Shown: one piece after another, positions 6,122 through 16,400 of the stretch
Numbering within the stretch: the stretch's first letter is position 1
How the letters are laid out: each line of letters begins with the position of its first letter
NCBI GenBank assembly: GCA_023406915.1
Contig: JAEXTR010000230.1
Location: forward strand, 1 to 17,762
DNA length: 17,762 nt
From: Bacteroidota bacterium
GTDB lineage: Bacteria > Bacteroidota > Ignavibacteria > Ignavibacteriales > Ignavibacteriaceae
Direction: 5' to 3'
Program-made: the position numbers and the translations under genes
The notes under the pieces: model-generated
What the model was told of the DNA's origin: nothing
Databases searched by the model: none
The model's input: the letters and a program-made list of their open reading frames with translations, nothing else

Positions 6122-8209
6122 TTATGATGATTTACGGCCGGTTGTTTTCTCGGCAATCTCTTCAGCGATGGCTTTCGGCACTTCAGAATAATGAGAGAAC
6201 TGCATCGAATAAATCGCGCGTCCCTGAGACATCGAACGAAGTGTAGTGGCGTATCCGAACATTTCCGAGAGTGGAACAATCGACTTAATTACTTGAGCGT
6301 CTTTACGAGCTGAAAAGCCCTCAATTCTTCCGCGACGGCTATTGAGATCACCCATAATATCTCCAAGATACTCTTCGGGTGTTACCACCTCTACTGCCAT
6401 GATTGGCTCCAGCAGGATTGGTTTCGCTTTACGCGCACCTTCCTTAAAGCCCATCGAACCGGCTACTTTAAAGGACAATTCATCAGAGTCAACATCGTGA
6501 TAAGATCCATCAAAGAGTCTTACCTTGACATCAACTACGGGGAAACCTGCGATTACGCCATTCCGCATTGCTTCCTGTACACCGGCTGAAACCGCTGGAA
6601 TGTATTCCTTAGGTACTGTACCACCGATGATATCGTTAATAAACTCAAAGCCTTTACCGGTTTCATTCGGACCGACTTCAAGCCATACATGTCCAAATTT
6701 ACCGCGGCCGCCAGATTGCTTCACAAATTTACCTTCAACTTCTACAGTCTGGGTAAGTGTCTCTCTGTATGCTACCTGTGGTTTGCCGATGTTTGCTTCA
6801 ACTTTAAATTCGCGGCGCATTCTGTCCACGATAATCTCGAGGTGAAGCTCACCCATACCACTAATTAGGGTCTGGCCTGTTTCTTCATCAATCTTCACTT
6901 TGAATGTCGGATCTTCATCAGAAAGCTTTGACAGTGCATCTGACAATTTGTCCTGATCCGCCTTCGTTTTTGGCTCAATTGCAATCTGAATAACCGGCTC
7001 AGGGAAGATCATCTTCTCCAGGATAACAGGGTCCTTCTCATTACAAAGGGTGTCACCGGTCCTGGTAGCCTTCAACCCAACAGCTGCTGCAATGTCACCG
7101 GCAGAAATGGATTCTACATCCGTCCGGGTATTTGCGTGCATCCTGAGGATTCTGCTGATCCTTTCCTTCTTTCCACTGATCGAATTGTAAATATACGATC
7201 CGGAAGAGAGCGTACCTGAGTACACACGGAAGTAAGTTAGCTTCCCGACAAACGGGTCATTCACAATTTTAAAGGCAAGAGCCATAAAATCTTCTGTCGG
7301 ATCAATCTTTCGTACTACAACATCATTCACGCCAACGTGGTGAGCCTCAATGAACTCAGCATCCAGCGGTGATGGCAGCAGTTCAACCACTGCATCAAGA
7401 AGTCTCTGTACTCCCTTATTCTTGAATGATGATCCGCAAAGAACTGGTATAATCTTCAGTTCAATGGTAGCTCTTCTTAAAACGGCAACAATCTCCTGCT
7501 CGCTGATTTCCTGACCATCAAGATACTTCTCGAGGAGGGTATCATCAACGTCGGAGACGGCTTCAAGCATTTGTGTGCGGTATTTATTTGCAAGATCCTT
7601 CAGATCCTGCGGAATATCCATCACATCAAATGTTGTACCCATTGTATCTTCATGATACATCTGAGCTTTGAATGATATCAAATCTACGATACCCGCAAAC
7701 ATATCACCCTGTCCGATTGGCAATGTAAGCGGGATAGCATTGGCACCGAGACGTTCGCGGATCATATCAACTGCGTGATAAAAATCTGCACCAATCCGGT
7801 CCATTTTATTAATAAATGCAATACGGGGAACACCGTACTTGTCGGCCTGACGCCACACTGTTTCAGATTGAGGCTCAACACCGCCAACTGCGCAGAAAAG
7901 CGCAACGGCTCCATCGAGAATTCTGAGTGAGCGTTCAACCTCAACAGTGAAATCTACGTGTCCGGGCGTATCTATGATGTTGATCTGCGTATCATTCCAA
8001 AAACAGGTGGTAGCGGCGCTGGTAATCGTGATTCCACGTTCCTTCTCCTGCTCCATCCAATCCATGGTTGCAGCACCATCGTGTACTTCACCCAAGCGAT
8101 GAAGTTTTCCGGTATAGTATAAAATTCTTTCTGTTGTGGTAGTTTTTCCGGCATCAATATGGGCCATGATGCCGATATTTCTAATTTTTTCTATCGGTTG
8201 TTTTTTCAT
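6122..8209 (-). CDS. fusA: elongation factor G
   Basis: EF-G is the GTPase that drives translocation and, with RRF, ribosome recycling. The 695-residue product has G1 AHIDAGKTT (16-24), the switch I element KERGITITSAATT (57-69), G3 DTPGH (80-84) and G4 NKMD (134-137). Later domains include SGMGELHLEI in domain III and RGKFGHVWLE and GSMGFKEGARKA in domain IV. Domain V contains PEEYLGDIMGDLNSRRG. Location in the str operon between rpsG and tuf supports the canonical EF-G1 rather than a paralogue. It begins 18 bases after the TAG of rpsG, in the same frame, with only a weak Shine-Dalgarno, so it may depend on coupling to rpsG. Stop is TAA. Confidence 0.98.
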   Translation of the reverse strand: MKKQPIEKIRNIGIMAHIDAGKTTTTERILYYTGKLHRLGEVHDGAATMDWMEQEKERGITITSAATTCFWNDTQINIIDTPGHVDFTVEVERSLRILDGAVALFCAVGGVEPQSETVWRQADKYGVPRIAFINKMDRIGADFYHAVDMIRERLGANAIPLTLPIGQGDMFAGIVDLISFKAQMYHEDTMGTTFDVMDIPQDLKDLANKYRTQMLEAVSDVDDTLLEKYLDGQEISEQEIVAVLRRATIELKIIPVLCGSSFKNKGVQRLLDAVVELLPSPLDAEFIEAHHVGVNDVVVRKIDPTEDFMALAFKIVNDPFVGKLTYFRVYSGTLSSGSYIYNSISGKKERISRILRMHANTRTDVESISAGDIAAAVGLKATRTGDTLCNEKDPVILEKMIFPEPVIQIAIEPKTKADQDKLSDALSKLSDEDPTFKVKIDEETGQTLISGMGELHLEIIVDRMRREFKVEANIGKPQVAYRETLTQTVEVEGKFVKQSGGRGKFGHVWLEVGPNETGKGFEFINDIIGGTVPKEYIPAVSAGVQEAMRNGVIAGFPVVDVKVRLFDGSYHDVDSDELSFKVAGSMGFKEGARKAKPILLEPIMAVEVVTPEEYLGDIMGDLNSRRGRIEGFSARKDAQVIKSIVPLSEMFGYATTLRSMSQGRAIYSMQFSHYSEVPKAIAEEIAEKTTGRKSS

Positions 8210-8227
8210 CTGATATGATAATGATCT

Positions 8228-8695
8228 CTACCACTTGAAGTGCGCAAAAGCCTTATTTGCTTCTGCCATCTTGTGTGTTTCTTCTCTTTTCTTTACTGCA
8301 CTACCTTCGTTGTTGGATGCAGCAAGAACTTCGGCTGCCAAACGGGCCGCCATTGTTTTGTCGTTACGGTCACGAGAGTACCGCTTCAACCATCTCATCG
8401 CCAATGCCATACGTCTTTCGGGACGTACTTCCATCGGGACCTGATAGGTAGCTCCACCAACTCTGCGGCTACGGACTTCGATCAGCGGCTGCACATTGTT
8501 AATGGCCTTGCGAAATACTTCCAGACCTGATTTTTGTGTTTTTTGTTCAACAATCTCCAAAGCTCCGTAAATGATGCTGCGTGCAGTAGCTTTTTTGCCT
8601 TCGTACATCAGCACATTAACAAACTTTGCAATCAGGATATCCTTGTACTTCGGGTCTTGCTTAATATACCTTTTCGGCGCTCTTTTCTTTCTCAT
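8228..8695 (-). CDS. rpsG: 30S ribosomal protein S7
   Basis: S7 is a primary 16S rRNA binder that starts assembly of the 30S head and lies near the E site. I start it at the ATG giving MRKKRAPKRYIKQDPKYKD (155 aa), the normal N-terminus; the frame is open 37 more codons upstream within rpsL, which is chance. Motifs include KFVNVLMYEGKKATA, VRSRRVGGATYQVPMEV and the C-terminal EETHKMAEANKAFAHF. The gap to rpsL is only seven bases and the Shine-Dalgarno is weak, suggesting coupling. The roughly 100-base S12-S7 spacer through which E. coli S7 controls this operon is absent. Stop is TAG, in frame with fusA. Confidence 0.96.
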   Translation of the reverse strand: MRKKRAPKRYIKQDPKYKDILIAKFVNVLMYEGKKATARSIIYGALEIVEQKTQKSGLEVFRKAINNVQPLIEVRSRRVGGATYQVPMEVRPERRMALAMRWLKRYSRDRNDKTMAARLAAEVLAASNNEGSAVKKREETHKMAEANKAFAHFKW

Positions 8696-8702
8696 AACAT
8701 CA

Positions 8703-9080
8703 CTATTTCGATTTTGGTCTCTTAGCGCCGTATTTAGAACGGCCTTGTCTGCGATCTTCAACACCATTGGAATCAAGTGTTCCACGGATGATGTGATAAC
8801 GAACACCCGGCAAATCCTTCACCCTGCCGCCTCTGATCAAAACGATTGAGTGCTCCTGCAAATTGTGTCCTTCACCAGGAATATAGGCAGTTACCTCAAT
8901 ATTGTTTACCAGACGAACTCTCGCTACCTTACGGAGAGCTGAGTTTGGCTTCTTAGGGGTGGTAGTATACACTCTGGTGCAAACACCACGCTTCTGCGGG
9001 CACGCGTTCAGTGCCGGTGCCTTGTTTTTCTTGGAGAGCTTTGCTCTTCCTTTACGAACTAATTGGTTAATTGTCGGCAA
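8703..9080 (-). CDS. rpsL: 30S ribosomal protein S12 (TTG start)
   Basis: S12 lies at the decoding centre and affects accuracy; it is the streptomycin target. The 125-residue product starts PTINQLVRKGR and contains TTTPKKPNSALRK and RGGRVKDLPGVRYH. Lys43 and Lys88 (E. coli numbering) are both wild type, so streptomycin sensitivity is expected, and Asp89, the usual methylthiolation site, is present. The start codon is TTG: in the same frame a TGA lies four codons upstream and no ATG or GTG intervenes. GAGAG about six bases before supports the TTG. The gene is the first of the str operon, behind its own promoter. It ends TAG directly followed by TGA, a tandem stop. Confidence 0.96.
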   Translation of the reverse strand: MPTINQLVRKGRAKLSKKNKAPALNACPQKRGVCTRVYTTTPKKPNSALRKVARVRLVNNIEVTAYIPGEGHNLQEHSIVLIRGGRVKDLPGVRYHIIRGTLDSNGVEDRRQGRSKYGAKRPKSK

Positions 9081-9093
9081 TATGTACTCTCAA

Positions 9094-9121
9094 AAACTAT
9101 TTTTTCTACTTGAAAAAGTTT
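9094..9121 (-). promoter_or_regulatory. possible weak hairpin in the rpsL leader
   Basis: In the predicted 5' leader of rpsL the RNA can pair AAACT with AGTTT and TTTTC with GAAAA around the loop AAGTA, with a three-base bulge. The stem is AT-rich and weak. It lies just before the Shine-Dalgarno and could modulate initiation, but nothing shows that it is regulatory rather than chance. Confidence 0.25.
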
Positions 9122-9130
9122 CAGACTTTA

Positions 9131-9159
9131 AATATACGCAAATCTTGAATGCGTGTCAA
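9131..9159 (-). promoter_or_regulatory. sigma-70 promoter of the str operon
   Basis: Read on the minus strand: a perfect -35 TTGACA (9154-9159), a 17-base spacer, and -10 TATATT (9131-9136, five of six consensus bases). It lies between the rpoC terminator and rpsL and points towards rpsL. The predicted start site near 9124 gives a leader of about 43 bases. The spacing and both hexamers are the classical bacterial type, not the Bacteroidia type with a TAnnTTTG -7 element. Confidence 0.85.
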
Positions 9160-9181
9160 GTAAAGTCATCATAAAGAATAA

Positions 9182-9208
9182 GGATTCGCACCTAAAAAGT
9201 GCGAATCC
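9182..9208 (-). terminator. intrinsic terminator downstream of rpoC
   Basis: A perfect 10-base inverted repeat (GGATTCGCAC / GTGCGAATCC) with a seven-base loop starts 18 bases after the rpoC stop. On the minus strand it is followed by TTATTCTTT, a moderately T-rich tail, so it probably ends or reduces rpoBC transcription before the str promoter. The T-tract is broken, so efficiency may be partial. Confidence 0.75.
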
Positions 9209-9226
9209 CGTTAATTATTTTGAATT

Positions 9227-12200
9227 TTACGCTTCTTCAGGCGCTGGAATCTCTTCCTTTACCTCTTCTACCTTGAGCATCAGAGAACGGTATTTCTTCA
9301 GCCCGGTACCTGCTGGTATCAGTCTTCCCATTACTACGTTCTCTTTCAGACCCTTCAGGTTGTCTTCTTTTGCTGCAATTGAAGCATTTGCAAGCACTTT
9401 TGTGGTTTCCTGGAATGATGCAGCTGAAATAAAGCTTTCTGTCTGCAGAGCTGCCTGGGTAATACCAAGAAGTACGTGGTCAAACAGTGCTGCTTCACCT
9501 AAACGGGTCTCAGCCTCTGCTTTACCTTTCTTCTTCAGTTCTGCGTTGATTTCGCGCATCTTGACCTGGTTAACAATCTGACCTTCCTTGAATTTGCTGT
9601 CACCCTTTGCGGTAACCACTACAGATTCATTCATGATTTCGTTTTCTGAGAAGAAGTCAGTTTTGTCAACAGTATCTTCAAGCAGGAACCGGGTATCTCC
9701 GGGGTTCACAATCTTAATCTTTTGCAGCATCTGGCGTACAATCACTTCGATATGCTTATCATTGATCTTTACGCCCTGTAAACGGTACACATCCTGGATT
9801 TCATTTACCAGGTATTCCTGTACTGCATTAGGACCTTTGATACGCAAAATATCATGAGGATTGATCGGTCCGTCCGTGATCTTTTCACCGGCAGGGATTT
9901 CGTCACCATCCTGCACCAGAATATGCTTACTCAGCGGTACATTGTACTTCTTTTCGTCAGATTGATCCAGTGCAACCACAGAGATTTCACGATAACCACG
10001 TTTCCTCTGACCAAACTTAACGTTTCCTTCGATATCAGAAATGATAGCTGGATCCTGAGGAGTACGTGCTTCAAACAGCTCGGTTACTCTCGGCAGACCG
10101 CCTGTGATATCTCTTGATTTTGAGTTCTGTTTGGAAATCTTTGCAAGTACTGATCCGGCAGGCACCCTTTCACCATCTTCAACTGCAAGGAATGCCTTTG
10201 AAGGTATGTTGAATGACTTTGTTTCGCCATTTTCAGTTTCAATAATGATGCTTGGTGTCAGCGTTTTATCTTTCGGCTCAATAACCACCTTTTGCACGTG
10301 ACCGGTCTGCTCATCGGTGAGCTGTTGCATGGAGATATTATCGATAATATCCACGAAACGGACTTTACCGGCAATATCCGATAGGATCAGTGCGTTGTAA
10401 GGATCGTGGTTATACAGCGGCTGCTTTTTCTTAACCGGCTGATTATCCTTAACGAACAGCTGCGCGCCGTAAGGGATTTCATACCGTTTTACAAGCAGGT
10501 CATTATTGTCATGAATTTCCAGTGCACCTCTGCGTCCGGTTACTACCATTACTTTTCCGAAGAAAGGATCTTCGCTTTCAACGAAAATGACGTTGTTATG
10601 CTTTGCGACACCTTCAACGTTGGTTTCAACCTGAGACTGGGATGCAATACGGGATGATGTACCACCCAGGTGAAAGGTACGCAGGGTAAGCTGTGTACCT
10701 GGCTCACCGATGGACTGTGCAGCAACAACGCCCACAGCTTCACCGATTTCCACCAGTTTACCGGTAGTCATGTTTCTTCCGTAACATTTTGCACAAACAC
10801 CCTGCTTGGATTCGCAGGTGAGAACGGTTCTGATCATCACGCTCTCAATGTTTGAGTCTTCAATTTTGTTTGCAATATCTTCTGTGATGATTTCACCGGA
10901 AGCGATCAGCATTTCATCAGTGCGGGGATCGTATACATCAATCACACTCACACGTCCTGAGATTCTCTCACTGAGGGATTCTCTTTCTTCAGTAACATCC
11001 TTCAGGGCTGTTACATCAAGTCCGCGGATCGTACCGCAATCTACTTCCGAAATGATCACATCCTGAGCCACATCAACCAGCCTTCTGGTAAGGTAACCGG
11101 CATCTGCGGTTTTCAGAGCGGTATCAGCCAAACCTTTACGGGCACCGTGCGTTGAGATGAAGTACTCAAGCACTGACAAACCTTCTTTAAAGTTTGCAAT
11201 GATCGGGTTCTCAATGATTTCACCAGCCTGACCGGTCAGTGATTTCTGAGGTTTCATCATCAGTCCGCGCATGCCTGCCAGCTGACGTACCTGTTCGCTG
11301 GATCCACGCGCACCGGAGTCAACCATCATATGAATAGGGTTAAATCCACCCTGATCCACCTTCAGTTTATCCATCAGCGACTTCGCAACATTATTCGTTG
11401 TGTGGGTCCAGATATCAATAATCTTATTGTAGCGTTCGGTATCAGTGATAAAGCCCTGTTCGTGCTCACTCAATACCTGTTCTACATCCTGGTTTGCCTT
11501 CGTGATAAACTTTTCCTTCTCTTCAGGAATAAGCATATCAATAAAGCTGATTGAAAGACCGCCTGCGGTAGCATATCTGAAACCAAGTTCTTTCAGGTCA
11601 TCAAGGAACTTTGCTGTCACCTTGTTACCCAGCTTACGGAACATATCGCCGATCAGCTTACCGAACGACTTCTTCACCAGAAGGGCGTTGATGAAGCCCA
11701 TTTCTTCAGGAACAATCTTGTTCAGAATGATACGGCCGGTAGTGGTCTCAACCATTTCACCATTAATTTTTACGAAAATGCGTGCATGAAGAGCAACAAC
11801 CTTATTATTGTAGGCAACAATCACTTCTTCAGGGTTTGCAAACCTGTGACCTTCACCGTGTACCCCATCCCGTCTCTTGGTGAGATAATAGGCACCGAGA
11901 ACGATATCCTGCGTTGGAACAACGATAGGGCTTCCGTTCTGAGGTGAAAGAATATTGTGACTGCTGAGCATCAGCATCTGTGCTTCAAGCTGTGCCTCAT
12001 GGGAAAGCGGAACGTGAACAGCCATCTGATCACCGTCAAAGTCAGCGTTGAACGCCGTACAAACCATTGGGTGAAGACGGATGGCTTTTTCGTCGATCAG
12101 CTGTGGCTGAAAAGCCTGAATACCCAGGCGGTGAAGCGTTGGAGCACGGTTAAGGAGCACAGGATGTCCGTCAATAATCCTCTCAAGGATTTCCCAGATA

Positions 12201-13453
12201 ACAGGGTCTTTCCGTTCAACAACCTTCTTCGCGCTCTTTACGGTTTTGTTGTGTCCCCGCTCAATCAGTTTCCTGATGATAAAGGGCTTGAACAATTCCA
12301 CTGCCATATCCTTAGGCAGACCGCATTCATGAAGCTTCAGTTCAGGACCAACTACGATTACGGAACGGCCTGAATAATCAACGCGCTTTCCGAGTAGATT
12401 CTGACGGAAACGTCCCTGCTTTCCCTTAAGCATATCGCTGAGGGATTTCAGTGGACGGTTGTTGTCACTTCTTACTGCACTGCCTCTTCTTGAGTTATCA
12501 AAAAGGGCATCTACAGATTCCTGAAGCATCCTTTTTTCGTTACGAAGGATAACCTCAGGGGCTTTAATGTCGATCAGACGCTTCAGACGGTTATTCCTGA
12601 TGATCACGCGGCGGTACAGATCGTTCAGATCACTGGTGGCAAAACGACCACCTTCGAGGGGAACGAGCGGACGTAATTCCGGCGGAATGATGGGAATATA
12701 GCTCAGAATCATCCATTCTGGACGGTTTTCTGGCTTACCTGGCTTTTCTCTGAAGGCCTCAATAATTTTCAGTCTCTTCAACAGATCATCTTTTTTCTGC
12801 TGTGATGTTTCTGTTTCTGACTGTTTCTTTAACTCTACAAAAGTCTTTTCAATCTCAAGTCCTTTCAGGAGCTCTCTGATTGCTTCGCCACCAATTTTTG
12901 CAACAAACTTATTGGGATCTGCTGCTGGCAGCTTATCATTACCCGCAGGAAGCGAGCTCAAAATCTGGAAATACTGCTCTTCGGTGATCAGGTCATTCAC
13001 GGTAAGACCGGTAGGACCTGGATTCAGCACTACATATGATTCGTAATAAATGATTCTTTCGAGTTCTTTTGTGCTGAAACCGAGCAGGTTCCCGATTTTT
13101 GACGGTTGTGAGCGGAAGAACCAGATATGCACAACAGGTACGGCGAGTGAGATATGTCCCATTCTCTCGCGGCGTACACTTTTTTGTGTTACTTCAACAC
13201 CGCAGCGGTCACAAACGATACCACGGTATCTGATTCTCTTATATTTTCCGCAGAAGCACTCCCAATCACGGGTAGGACCAAAGATTTTTTCGCAGAAAAG
13301 GCCATCTTTTTCAGGACGGAAAGAACGATAGTTAATCGTTTCCGGCTTGGTAACTTCACCATGGGAGCGCTTCAGGATGTTATCCGGGCTTGCCAGGGTA
13401 ATAGTTATATTACTGATGTCCTTAATATGGCTTTCTTGATTTTTTACTGTCAT
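9227..13453 (-). CDS. rpoC: DNA-directed RNA polymerase subunit beta'
   Basis: RpoC forms, with RpoB, the catalytic core of RNA polymerase. The 1408-residue product has the N-terminal zinc site Cys66, Cys68, Cys81, Cys84. The catalytic motif NADFDGD lies at 469-475, with Mg-binding Asp471, Asp473 and Asp475. The second zinc site is Cys806, Cys880, Cys887, Cys890. The bridge-helix/trigger-loop region GEPGTQLTLRTFHLGG includes His928, the equivalent of E. coli His936. After the trigger-loop arm an insertion of about 180 residues resembles the E. coli SI3 domain (PYGAQL, GKVRFVDIID, TDEQTG), and the loop then resumes at DITGGLPRVTELFEAR. ATG start with GAGGAG eight bases upstream, 34 bases after rpoB. 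TAA stop followed by a terminator. Confidence 0.98.
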   Translation of the reverse strand: MTVKNQESHIKDISNITITLASPDNILKRSHGEVTKPETINYRSFRPEKDGLFCEKIFGPTRDWECFCGKYKRIRYRGIVCDRCGVEVTQKSVRRERMGHISLAVPVVHIWFFRSQPSKIGNLLGFSTKELERIIYYESYVVLNPGPTGLTVNDLITEEQYFQILSSLPAGNDKLPAADPNKFVAKIGGEAIRELLKGLEIEKTFVELKKQSETETSQQKKDDLLKRLKIIEAFREKPGKPENRPEWMILSYIPIIPPELRPLVPLEGGRFATSDLNDLYRRVIIRNNRLKRLIDIKAPEVILRNEKRMLQESVDALFDNSRRGSAVRSDNNRPLKSLSDMLKGKQGRFRQNLLGKRVDYSGRSVIVVGPELKLHECGLPKDMAVELFKPFIIRKLIERGHNKTVKSAKKVVERKDPVIWEILERIIDGHPVLLNRAPTLHRLGIQAFQPQLIDEKAIRLHPMVCTAFNADFDGDQMAVHVPLSHEAQLEAQMLMLSSHNILSPQNGSPIVVPTQDIVLGAYYLTKRRDGVHGEGHRFANPEEVIVAYNNKVVALHARIFVKINGEMVETTTGRIILNKIVPEEMGFINALLVKKSFGKLIGDMFRKLGNKVTAKFLDDLKELGFRYATAGGLSISFIDMLIPEEKEKFITKANQDVEQVLSEHEQGFITDTERYNKIIDIWTHTTNNVAKSLMDKLKVDQGGFNPIHMMVDSGARGSSEQVRQLAGMRGLMMKPQKSLTGQAGEIIENPIIANFKEGLSVLEYFISTHGARKGLADTALKTADAGYLTRRLVDVAQDVIISEVDCGTIRGLDVTALKDVTEERESLSERISGRVSVIDVYDPRTDEMLIASGEIITEDIANKIEDSNIESVMIRTVLTCESKQGVCAKCYGRNMTTGKLVEIGEAVGVVAAQSIGEPGTQLTLRTFHLGGTSSRIASQSQVETNVEGVAKHNNVIFVESEDPFFGKVMVVTGRRGALEIHDNNDLLVKRYEIPYGAQLFVKDNQPVKKKQPLYNHDPYNALILSDIAGKVRFVDIIDNISMQQLTDEQTGHVQKVVIEPKDKTLTPSIIIETENGETKSFNIPSKAFLAVEDGERVPAGSVLAKISKQNSKSRDITGGLPRVTELFEARTPQDPAIISDIEGNVKFGQRKRGYREISVVALDQSDEKKYNVPLSKHILVQDGDEIPAGEKITDGPINPHDILRIKGPNAVQEYLVNEIQDVYRLQGVKINDKHIEVIVRQMLQKIKIVNPGDTRFLLEDTVDKTDFFSENEIMNESVVVTAKGDSKFKEGQIVNQVKMREINAELKKKGKAEAETRLGEAALFDHVLLGITQAALQTESFISAASFQETTKVLANASIAAKEDNLKGLKENVVMGRLIPAGTGLKKYRSLMLKVEEVKEEIPAPEEA

Positions 13454-13487
13454 ATTTGAAACTCCTCAATTCTTTCCTTGGAGTCGC

Positions 13488-16400
13488 TTAGCGCGGACTC
13501 TTTTCGCCAATTTGTTCACCATCGATTGCAATATCCAATCCGAGACCCTGGAGTTCCTTGATCAGCACGCTGAATGCTTCAGGAACGTTTGGTTCAGGGA
13601 TATTTTCACCTTTTACGATGGCTTCATATACTTTGGATCTGCCGGTAACGTCATCTGATTTTACCGTGAGGATTTCCTGCAGTATATGGGAAGCACCGTA
13701 TGCTTCGAGCGCCCAGACTTCCATTTCTCCGAATCTCTGACCGCCAAACTGGGCTTTACCGCCTAAAGGCTGCTGGGTTATGAGTGAGTATGGTCCAATA
13801 GACCTTGCGTGAATCTTGTCATCAACCAGGTGACTCAGTTTCAACATATAAATGTATCCGCAGGTCACTTTCTGATGGAATTTTTCGCCTGATCTGCCGT
13901 CATACAGTTCAGTTTTACATCCGGATGGGAGACCTGCCTTATCAAGCCAGGATTCCACATCTGTAACTTCGGCACCGTCAAATACCGGTGTTGAGAACTT
14001 GCATCCAAGTATCTTGCCTGCCCATCCGAGTGCTGTTTCATACAGCTGTCCCAGATTCATTCGGGAAGGTACGCCAAGCGGATTCAGAATAATGTCAATC
14101 GGGGTTCCATTTGGCAGGAACGGCATATCCTCTACGGGTACTACCTTAGCCACAACACCCTTGTTACCGTGACGTCCTGCCATCTTATCACCCACGGAAG
14201 CTTTACGCTTCTTGGCAACATAGACTTTGGCAAGCTGTACGATTCCAGGAGGCAGCTCATCGCCTGATTGCAGTTTATTCTTTTCGCGCTTGTATTCTTC
14301 GTCAATACTTATTGATGCAGCGTGGAAATTCTTATAAAGAACCGTAACCATCCGGTTTCTGTCTTTATCAGCAAACCAGTCATGGGAGAAGTCGAGCTTT
14401 GCGACGTTTTCAATCGCATCAAAAGCCGATTCTTTAATCACTGCACCACTCTTAATGGCAAACTGACCACCGGATTCTGCAATCTTGATACCTGTGGTTG
14501 TCTGTCCAACACAGATAGCTTTCAGCTTTCCGGCGAAGCGTTCATACAGCTTCTCAGTTTTTTCCCGATTCATACGGTCGAGCAGTTCGGTCTTCTTCTT
14601 TTCTTCTTTTTTGCCTTCACTGTCCTTTTTCCGTCTGGAGAACAAACGGGTCTTAATAACAGTACCCTTGAGTCCAGGGGTTGCACGGAGTGAGGCATCC
14701 TTCACATCGCCAGCCTTATCACCGAAAATTGCACGGAGCAGTTTTTCTTCTGGTGTTGGGTCTGTCTCGCCTTTAGGGGTGATCTTACCAATAAGGATAT
14801 CACCTTCCTTCACTTCGGCACCGAGACGGATAATGCCGTGCTCGTCAAGGTTCTTTACGGCTTCTTCGCTGACGTTCGGAATTTCACGTGTAAGCTCTTC
14901 ATCACCACGCTTCGTTTCACGTACCTGCAGCTCAAACTCTTCGATATGAATCGAAGTGAAAACATCCTTGGATACAAGTCGTTCACTCAGGATAATAGCA
15001 TCCTCAAAGTTGTACCCTCTCCATGGCATGAATGCAACCAGAACGTTTCTTCCCAGGGCGAGTTCTCCGCCGTCGGTAGCAAATCCGTCTGCAAGAACAT
15101 CACCCTTCTTCACCTTCTGACCGACCTTTACGATTGGCTTCTGGTTAATACAGGTCTCCTGGTTGGTACCGGAGAACTTAATGAGGCGATACTCTCTGTG
15201 CTTGATGTCGGTAAGCGAGGTCAGCACTTCGAAGGAGTTTGTGTCAATGTCGTAATTAACAACAATTTTGTTTGCATCAACATATTCAACTTCACCATCT
15301 GCTTCAGCAACAATGATGGCGCGGGTATCACGGGCAACTTTCCCTTCCAGACCTGTTCCCACTATCGGGGCTTCTGGCTGAAGGAGTGGCACTGCCTGGC
15401 GTTGCATGTTTGAACCCATGAGTGCACGGTTAGCATCATCATGCTCAAGGAACGGGATAAGAGCTGCTGCTGCACTCACAATCTGTGCAGGGGCAACATC
15501 CATATACTGAACCTGATCAGGATGCACGATCGGGAATTCACCCTTGAATCTTGATTTTACACGCTCATTTACAAACTGACCTTTTTCAGTAAGCGGGGCA
15601 TTTGCCTGAGCGATCGTAAACTGATCTTCCTGTTCGGCAGTAAGATAGATAACCTCATTGGTGACTCTTCCGTCTGATACAACACGGTAGGGGGTTTCAA
15701 GGAAACCATACCGGTTAATACGGGAGTAAATAGTCAATGAGGAAATCAAACCGATGTTCGGACCTTCAGGGGTTTCGATTGGGCATAATCTGCCATAATG
15801 GGTATAATGTACGTCACGAACTTCGAAACCTGCACGTTCGCGGGTAAGACCACCTGGTCCTAGTGCAGACATTCTTCTTTTATGAGTCAGTTCTGAAAGT
15901 GGATTAGTCTGATCCATGAACTGAGAGAGCTGGTTTGTACCAAAGAATGCATTGATAACGCTTGAAATAGTACGGGCGTTAACCAGATCTGTAGGTGTGA
16001 AAGTTTCTTCACGCATATTCATGCGCTCTTTGATGGTGCGGGACATACGGGCAATACCGGTATTGAACTGCTGCTGGAGCTGTTCACCCACGGTACGGAC
16101 TCTTCTGTTACCAAGGTGATCGATATCATCAAAGGCCTCAAGACCTTCCCGCATACGAATCATATATTTGATGATTTCGATAATATCCTCGGCGGTAAGA
16201 ATTGTTACTGTCTCGGGCATATCCAGATTGAGCTTATTGTTCATTCTGTGTCTGCCGACTTCACCCAGATCATAGCGCTTGTCATTGAAGAACAGCTTCT
16301 CGAGGAGCCCTGATGCTGATTCCAGATCAGGTGCTTCACCAGTTCTTAACTGGCGGTAGATTGAAAACAGGGCTTCTTCCTTTGTATGGGAGATGTCCTT

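Noticed and set aside
8692..8700. Two-codon ORF ATG TTA TGA overlapping the rpsG start
   Set aside because: Such minimal ORFs arise often by chance at tight gene junctions and there is no Shine-Dalgarno for it.
8696..8806. 37-codon N-terminal extension of rpsG
   Set aside because: It lies in the rpsL coding sequence in another frame and does not resemble S7; the ATG at 8695 gives the normal S7 start.
14485..14949. Long plus-strand open frames such as this one opposite rpoB, and others opposite rpoC and rplB
   Set aside because: They are antisense shadows of conserved genes, with no recognisable protein family, promoter or ribosome binding site.
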